DNA of 64,000 nucleotides from Thermosporothrix hazakensis. GTDB lineage: Bacteria > Chloroflexota > Ktedonobacteria > Ktedonobacterales > Ktedonobacteraceae. Positions 59,711-64,000 of this stretch are shown here, piece after piece; the stretch's first letter is position 1; each line of letters begins with the position of its first letter. The notes beneath the pieces are model-generated. The model was not told the origin of the DNA. It ran no database searches and saw only the letters and a program-made list of their open reading frames with translations. The stretch lies in NCBI RefSeq assembly GCF_003253565.1, contig NZ_QKUF01000011.1:1-64000 (forward strand), given 5' to 3'. A program made the position numbers and the translations under genes.

Positions 59711-61858
59711 CTATGCCGGAACCAGTTCGGTCTGGCGGTCCCAATGGCGATGTTGGGCGATTGCCTGCGCGAAGTGGTCAGACAGCACATTCAGGTCAGC
59801 CACATTCTGGGCAGTGACAACGCCAGCCGCATCAACGACCCCCCCGTTTGACGTCGGATCGCTGAGTGTCAGGTTGGGAATGTTGGCATGTTTGAGGAGG
59901 TCAATACCATCTCCAATAGCGGCGATTGCCTTCCCATGCTTATATGCTTCGGCGATGAAGTGACGCGCCTTGCCCTGCTTTTGTAGTTGTGAGAGATTCT
60001 CGCGGCCATCGGGCACAAAGACGGCATCGAACATGATAGAACTGGTTGTTGGTGCATTGACATCGACCGGAATTTCCTGCCCTGATGAACCTTTGATTGT
60101 GCCAAGCGTGTTAGCAATCACAAAGACATGTGCTCCCTTGCTTTCCAGCGTCTTTTTGAGCTGCTGAATTGTGGAGTCATTCACCCCATCGGCGGCAAGG
60201 ATGGCCACGCGTCTACTTTTGATCGAATCATTCTTCTGATTTTCAAGGCTCAAGGCTGGTGACTGCTCTACCGTGCGCTTACCGGAAGGAGGCTGAACGC
60301 CGGGGCGCGGGTTATTCGTCGGGATGTTCACGCCGATACCCTCTGCGATACGGACTGCAAGCTCGTGATCAACGTGCTCATAGAGCCCGACCATGCGTTC
60401 GCGAATCTCTTTTGAAGGAACCTTCCCCAGCTCAAAGTGAGCGGCCTCTACCAGATGTTCCTGCTCAGGAGGCGTGAGGCTCTTCCAGAAAAGGGTTGCC
60501 TGACTGAAGTAGTCCATGAAGCTCTCACTGCGACTCCGAATCTTCTGGCCCTCAACTTTTTCGGCATAGTGGACATAGCCATGCGCTGATTCTGGGGCCA
60601 GCATCGGACAGCCGCCACCCAGGGAGTTCGGGAAGTAGCTGGTTTTGCCTGTATTGATCGTCTGGCGCATGTAGCCATCGCGCTGGTTATTATGAACCGG
60701 TGCCAGTGGACGATTAACCGGGATCTCGGCAAAGTTCGGCCCACCCAGACGGATCAACTGGGTATCGAGATAGGAGAACAACCGGCCCTGAAGCAGAGGG
60801 TCATTGGTGAAATCGATGCCCGGAACGACGTGACCTGGATGGAACGCTACCTGCTCTGTTTCGGCAAAGAAGTTTTCCGGGTTGCGGTTCAGCGTCATTT
60901 TCCCGATGCGCTGCACTGGAATAACCTCTTCCGGGATAATCTTTGTCGGGTCCAGCACATCGAAGGCGAACGAAAACTCTTCACTTTCCTCAAAGATCTG
61001 CACGCCAAGCTCATATTCGGGATAGTCGCCCATCTCGATCGCTTCCCAGAGGTCGCGACGGAGCCAATCGGGGTCCTGACCGGCCATTTTTTGCGCTTCA
61101 TCCCAGACCAGTGAATGGGCGCCGAGCACTGGTTTCCAATGGAATTTGACGAAATGCGCTTTCCCTTGCTCGTTGACGAAGCGGAACGTGTGAACGCCGA
61201 AGCCCTCCATCATGCGGAAGCTGCGCGGGATGGCGCGATCTGAGAGCAGCCACATGGTCATGTGAGTGGCCTCGGGCATGAGCGAGAAGAAGTCCCAGGC
61301 TGTGGCATGGGCTGTAGCGGCCTGTGGCATCTCGCTATCCGGTTCTGGCTTCACCGCATGGACCATATCTGGAAATTTGATGGCGTCTTGGATGAAGAAG
61401 ACCGGAAAGTTATTTCCAACGAGATCGAACACGCCATCCTTCGTGTAGAATTTGGTGGCAAAGCCGCGCACATCGCGTACAGTATCGGCGGAACCACGCG
61501 AGCCGACCACGGTTGAGAAGCGCACGAAGACCGGTGTTTGCTCGCCTGGATCTTGCAGGAAGCTGGCCTTCGTGTATTTGGTCATTGGCTCATATACCTG
61601 GAAGTAGCCATAGGCGCCGGCACCGCGAGCATGCACTACGCGCTCTGGAATACGCTCATGATCGAAGTGCATAATTTTCTCGCGGAAATGGAAGTCCTCC
61701 ATCAGGGTTGGACCGCGCTCACCGGCTTTCAGCGAGTCGTCTGTATGAGGAATGCGAACCCCTTGATTGGTTGTCAGATACTGCTCTTCGGGGTGCTCGC
61801 GAAAGGTTTCCAGGTTTTGATCTTTCCTGTTTTCGTTGTACTTGGATTGGTCGCTCAC
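59711..61858 (-). CDS. katE: large-subunit catalase (HPII/KatE type)
   Basis: 715 residues. Clade 2 heme catalase with a carboxy-terminal flavodoxin/DJ-1-like domain. Catalytic His in VVHARGAGAYG, VRFSTVVGSRGS, the proximal heme Tyr in RLFSYLDTQLIRLGGPNF. The extra domain (about 555-715) has RVAILAADGVNDSTI, VFVPDGRENLSQL and IAAIGDGIDLL, and the usual DJ-1 Cys is absent, as in HPII. Breaks down hydrogen peroxide in the cytoplasm. Start is GTG at 61858 with AAAGGGAG. A 70-residue gene precedes it in the same direction. Confidence 0.94.
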   Translation of the reverse strand: MSDQSKYNENRKDQNLETFREHPEEQYLTTNQGVRIPHTDDSLKAGERGPTLMEDFHFREKIMHFDHERIPERVVHARGAGAYGYFQVYEPMTKYTKASFLQDPGEQTPVFVRFSTVVGSRGSADTVRDVRGFATKFYTKDGVFDLVGNNFPVFFIQDAIKFPDMVHAVKPEPDSEMPQAATAHATAWDFFSLMPEATHMTMWLLSDRAIPRSFRMMEGFGVHTFRFVNEQGKAHFVKFHWKPVLGAHSLVWDEAQKMAGQDPDWLRRDLWEAIEMGDYPEYELGVQIFEESEEFSFAFDVLDPTKIIPEEVIPVQRIGKMTLNRNPENFFAETEQVAFHPGHVVPGIDFTNDPLLQGRLFSYLDTQLIRLGGPNFAEIPVNRPLAPVHNNQRDGYMRQTINTGKTSYFPNSLGGGCPMLAPESAHGYVHYAEKVEGQKIRSRSESFMDYFSQATLFWKSLTPPEQEHLVEAAHFELGKVPSKEIRERMVGLYEHVDHELAVRIAEGIGVNIPTNNPRPGVQPPSGKRTVEQSPALSLENQKNDSIKSRRVAILAADGVNDSTIQQLKKTLESKGAHVFVIANTLGTIKGSSGQEIPVDVNAPTTSSIMFDAVFVPDGRENLSQLQKQGKARHFIAEAYKHGKAIAAIGDGIDLLKHANIPNLTLSDPTSNGGVVDAAGVVTAQNVADLNVLSDHFAQAIAQHRHWDRQTELVPA

Positions 61859-62011
61859 GGAAAAGCTCCCTTTCTAGCAAAGACTGTTTTAGCCTGATCA
61901 GACGGTCTACCACAGAGGAAAGCCATGCTTGAAGTGCACTTTTCCTCGGTGATCCTGACTCTATCACGTCTCCCGAACTCGCGATGTTCCAGCGAACTCA
62001 AGGAATGGCAT

Positions 62012-62224
62012 TCAAGCCGTCTCCACGCGCTCGATCTTCCCCAGGCTTTTTTGTTGCTCGATCCAGAAAACCTGATAATCTGGAAGCACATCCCCGCCTA
62101 TCTGGAATGTGACGACGCCGTTCTTCTCATCTGCGCTGAGCAGCGTATCATGATCGCCCGCAGGGAAATCATGAGCGATAGAAGTGACAGGAGTAGTAGC
62201 AGTGACAAAAATTTCAAGTTTCAT
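62012..62224 (-). CDS. small hypothetical protein upstream of katE
   Basis: 70 residues, MKLEIFVTATTPVTSIAHDF, with a strand-rich layout (NGVVTFQIGGDVLPDYQVFW). GGAGAG precedes the ATG. No family recognised. Same direction as katE, 153 bp upstream. Confidence 0.65.
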   Translation of the reverse strand: MKLEIFVTATTPVTSIAHDFPAGDHDTLLSADEKNGVVTFQIGGDVLPDYQVFWIEQQKSLGKIERVETA

Positions 62225-62657
62225 GACATTCTCTCCTGTGTTATTGTATGTATCTCCTCATACCAGAGCACGGACGAAGGGAGAGAGCCGTTACAATGCC
62301 AGTGCTTCGCGCCTTGTATGAGCTACAAGAGTGGGAAGAGGGCAAGAAAAGGGTACAAGGAGGTTTTGAAATGGTTGTCGCTCTGTTGACTTTTGGTCGT
62401 ACTCTATGGTACATAATGAAAGAGAAGAGCGCTTCGGGATGACGAGGTGTGTCCAGCTCGCTTGCTTCTGGGTTGTCAGAATGCTGTATGCTTTCCAGGA
62501 TTTGGTGTTGAGGCACTGCACGGCGCAACTGGCCTATACATCTTATTGACATCCCGACAGGAGATGATATCGTCTCTATGCCCGTATCAATGGTGTTGTA
62601 CAGGGAAGTACGGCCACGTGTTGACGTGGCACTGAACGTGAAAGGAGCGTTTCTACC
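62225..62657. other. 433-bp region upstream of the AA10 gene
   Basis: TTGACA (62546-62551), 16 bp, TATCGT is a promoter candidate. The perfect hairpin GCCACGT-GTTG-ACGTGGC (62613-62630) lies in the leader, 28 bases before the start codon, without T-tract. No reading frame supported. Confidence 0.45.
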
Positions 62658-63320
62658 ATGCGAGAAATGGGCTTGTCTTCGGCGAGAAAAACATGGAAGT
62701 TGCTGGCACTCGCCCTTATCGTCACGCTTGTACCGTTGTGTGCTGTTCTGCTTGTCCCCTCGCAGGGTGCGCAAGCACATGGCTCGATGTCTGCCCCGAT
62801 CAGCCGGGTGTATGCCTGCTATCTGGAAGGCCCCGAGCATCCGCAATCGGCGGCCTGCAAATACGCGGTCTCGGTTGGAGGCACGCAGCCGCTTTATGAC
62901 TGGAACGAGGTGCATATCCTCAATGCCAACGGTCGGCATCGTGAGCTGATCCCTGATGGCAAGCTGTGTAGCGCCAATAATCCGAAATATGGGGCGTTCG
63001 ATACGCCACGCACGGACTGGTACACGACTCGGCTGCAATCGGGAGCGCAGTACACGTTCCAGTATCGAGTGACAGCAGCGCACCGAGGAACGTTTTCGCT
63101 GTATATTACGAGAAATGGCTATGATCCCACACAGCCGTTGAAATGGTCGGATCTGGAAGGCCCCTTCCTGACAGCTACCAACCCTCCCATCGTCAACGGT
63201 GCATACCAGATGACTGGCACAGTTCCAGCCGGCAAGAGCGGCCATCACCTGATCTATTCCATCTGGCAGCGCTCGGATAGCCCCGAAGCGTTCTACACCT
63301 GCTCGGACGTGTCGTTCTAG
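62658..63320 (+). CDS. AA10 lytic polysaccharide monooxygenase, secreted
   Basis: 220 residues. Signal peptide 1-40 ends AQA, so the mature protein begins with His41, the copper-binding amino-terminal His; His142 (TAAHRGTF) completes the histidine brace, and the distal aromatic is in EAFYTCSD. SRVYACYLEGPE, SAACKYAV, LYDWNEVHI and IPDGKLCSAN match actinobacterial AA10 enzymes that oxidise chitin or cellulose; regio- and substrate choice cannot be read by eye. Single domain, no binding module. AAAGGAG precedes the ATG. Confidence 0.94.
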   Translation: MREMGLSSARKTWKLLALALIVTLVPLCAVLLVPSQGAQAHGSMSAPISRVYACYLEGPEHPQSAACKYAVSVGGTQPLYDWNEVHILNANGRHRELIPDGKLCSANNPKYGAFDTPRTDWYTTRLQSGAQYTFQYRVTAAHRGTFSLYITRNGYDPTQPLKWSDLEGPFLTATNPPIVNGAYQMTGTVPAGKSGHHLIYSIWQRSDSPEAFYTCSDVSF

Positions 63321-63795
63321 GAGTATCCAGGTTGCCTGCAACCAGAAGATGAGTGTTGGTAACCATCCGTTCATAGGAGCGCTTCCTTCCCCTTCCACAA
63401 GCATTTGGGCCGGAAGAGGAACAGGATGCGCTCCTGTTACCTCCTCCATGCCCGTAACCGTTTCATCGGACACAGCGTTTTCGCGTGTCATACATATATA
63501 CGATGTTCTGGCAAAATGGGGACATCGAAAACGGGCAATTTTTTGTTTCGGGCGAAAATTCGTCATGCAAGGCTCTGTATATGCGAAATTGCCTGCCGAT
63601 TGTGTAGAAAAGAGAGAAAAATGAGGCTGCTATGGTTATTCTGGCTATTTTTCCCTGGCAAGAAGTGGATCTTTTGTCGTAGGAAAAAATATTGACTGTT
63701 GATATTTAACAACATAAAATATTGAAGGTGTTGAGTAATTGGAAATGGTGGTAAAAGTGCTCCCATTAAGGGAAGAAGAACCGGAAGAATAAGCG
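63321..63795. other. 475-bp region between the AA10 and MarR genes
   Basis: No supported gene in the first 370 bp. The MarR promoter/operator lies at 63692-63720. The large minus-strand frame running through the AA10 gene is a shadow. Confidence 0.45.
63692..63720 (+). promoter_or_regulatory. promoter with palindrome for the MarR gene
   Basis: TTGACT (63692-63697), 17-bp spacer, TAAAAT (63715-63720). The spacer holds TGTTG-N8-CAACA (63697-63714), an inverted repeat well placed for autorepression. Confidence 0.65.
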
Positions 63796-64000
63796 ATGCA
63801 GTCACGAGAACAGCTAGTAGCCCATTTTGAACAGGTGCTCCATGAGCACATACAGTGCGTCAACCAGCGAAACCGCTCTCTTGTTGAGCAGACGGGACTC
63901 ACGGTTCCTCAAGCTAAGGTGATAGAAGCGCTGATCGGGTTTCCTGAGGGATGTTCGATGAATACTCTGAGTCATCGGATCGGTCAATCCTGTGCATCTC
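63796..64000 (+). CDS. MarR-family regulator, N-terminal part, cut by the window edge
   Basis: 68 codons visible from ATG 63796 with GGAAGA upstream. SREQLVAHFEQVLHEHI is the usual dimerisation helix, and LTVPQAKVIEALIGFPEGCS followed by MNTLSHRIGQS is the start of the winged helix. The operator-like palindrome in its promoter suggests it controls itself. The target genes are outside the window. Confidence 0.75.
   Translation, partial: MQSREQLVAHFEQVLHEHIQCVNQRNRSLVEQTGLTVPQAKVIEALIGFPEGCSMNTLSHRIGQSCAS

Noticed and set aside
62241..63566. 441-codon minus-strand frame opposite the AA10 oxidase gene
   Set aside because: Composition is Arg/Pro/Ser-rich without any motif, and the plus strand has a complete signal peptide and histidine brace.
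1..64000. CRISPR arrays, tRNA and rRNA genes
   Set aside because: No regularly spaced repeat series and no tRNA-like GGTTCRA arm with matching acceptor stem was found by eye; a covariance-model scan would be needed to exclude a tRNA.

Overview
The window looks like chromosomal DNA of a Ktedonobacteria-type Chloroflexota bacterium or a close relative. This is inferred from remembered family distributions: an XRE/TPR regulator, GxGYxYP proteins, an AA10 oxidase and many regulators and sugar transporters. No rRNA or tRNA is present to confirm it. Coding is dense on both strands, with clear AGGAGG-type ribosome sites and simple intrinsic terminators.

Layout. 0-9 kb: the edge of a TnpB element (leftward), a Pro-rich membrane protein, hemolysin III, a nucleoside deaminase, a LysM-CHAP wall hydrolase, two damaged tandem membrane paralogues, an XRE regulator plus peptide deformylase, a NADAR protein, and a thioredoxin divergent from a MerR regulator across a SoxR-like box. 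9-18 kb: a GT87-like transferase, a sugar ABC importer (permease-permease-binding protein), an XRE/TPR regulator and a PrxQ-like peroxiredoxin. 18-33 kb: hydrolase, CPA1 antiporter, T-box-controlled prolyl-tRNA synthetase, PadR regulator, acyl-ACP thioesterase, acyltransferase-3, MFS transporter, DUF2306 and SHOCT proteins, a NarL-type two-component system and a PEP mutase-like enzyme.

33-47 kb: MOSC protein, frameshifted GH25 lysozyme, a degenerate CARF nuclease with no CRISPR neighbours, a split PEP synthase/rifampin phosphotransferase-like gene, the ergothioneine pair EgtB-EgtD, a metallo-beta-lactamase-fold enzyme, a SnoaL-like protein under a two-operator promoter, a broken HAD gene, a DUF3182 protein and an ABC-2 permease with no adjacent ATPase. 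47-64 kb: a secreted GH18 chitinase with CBM5/12, a second sugar ABC importer (binding protein-permease-permease), three tandem GxGYxYP proteins, a large-subunit catalase, an AA10 polysaccharide monooxygenase and the start of a MarR gene.

The last 17 kb reads as a loose polysaccharide-degradation neighbourhood: secreted oxidase and chitinase, three exported putative carbohydrate-active proteins and an importer without its own ATPase. Catalase could deal with the peroxide chemistry of the oxidase. This linkage is inferred from adjacency.

Six loci carry apparent frameshifts, and two of these also have in-frame stops. Either the locus is decaying or the assembly has indel errors; the loci with a nonsense codon as well favour real decay. 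The most interesting signals are the GxGYxYP triplication with shared hairpins and upstream blocks, the orphan CARF nuclease, the 19-bp-spacer MerR promoter, and several unassigned operators.
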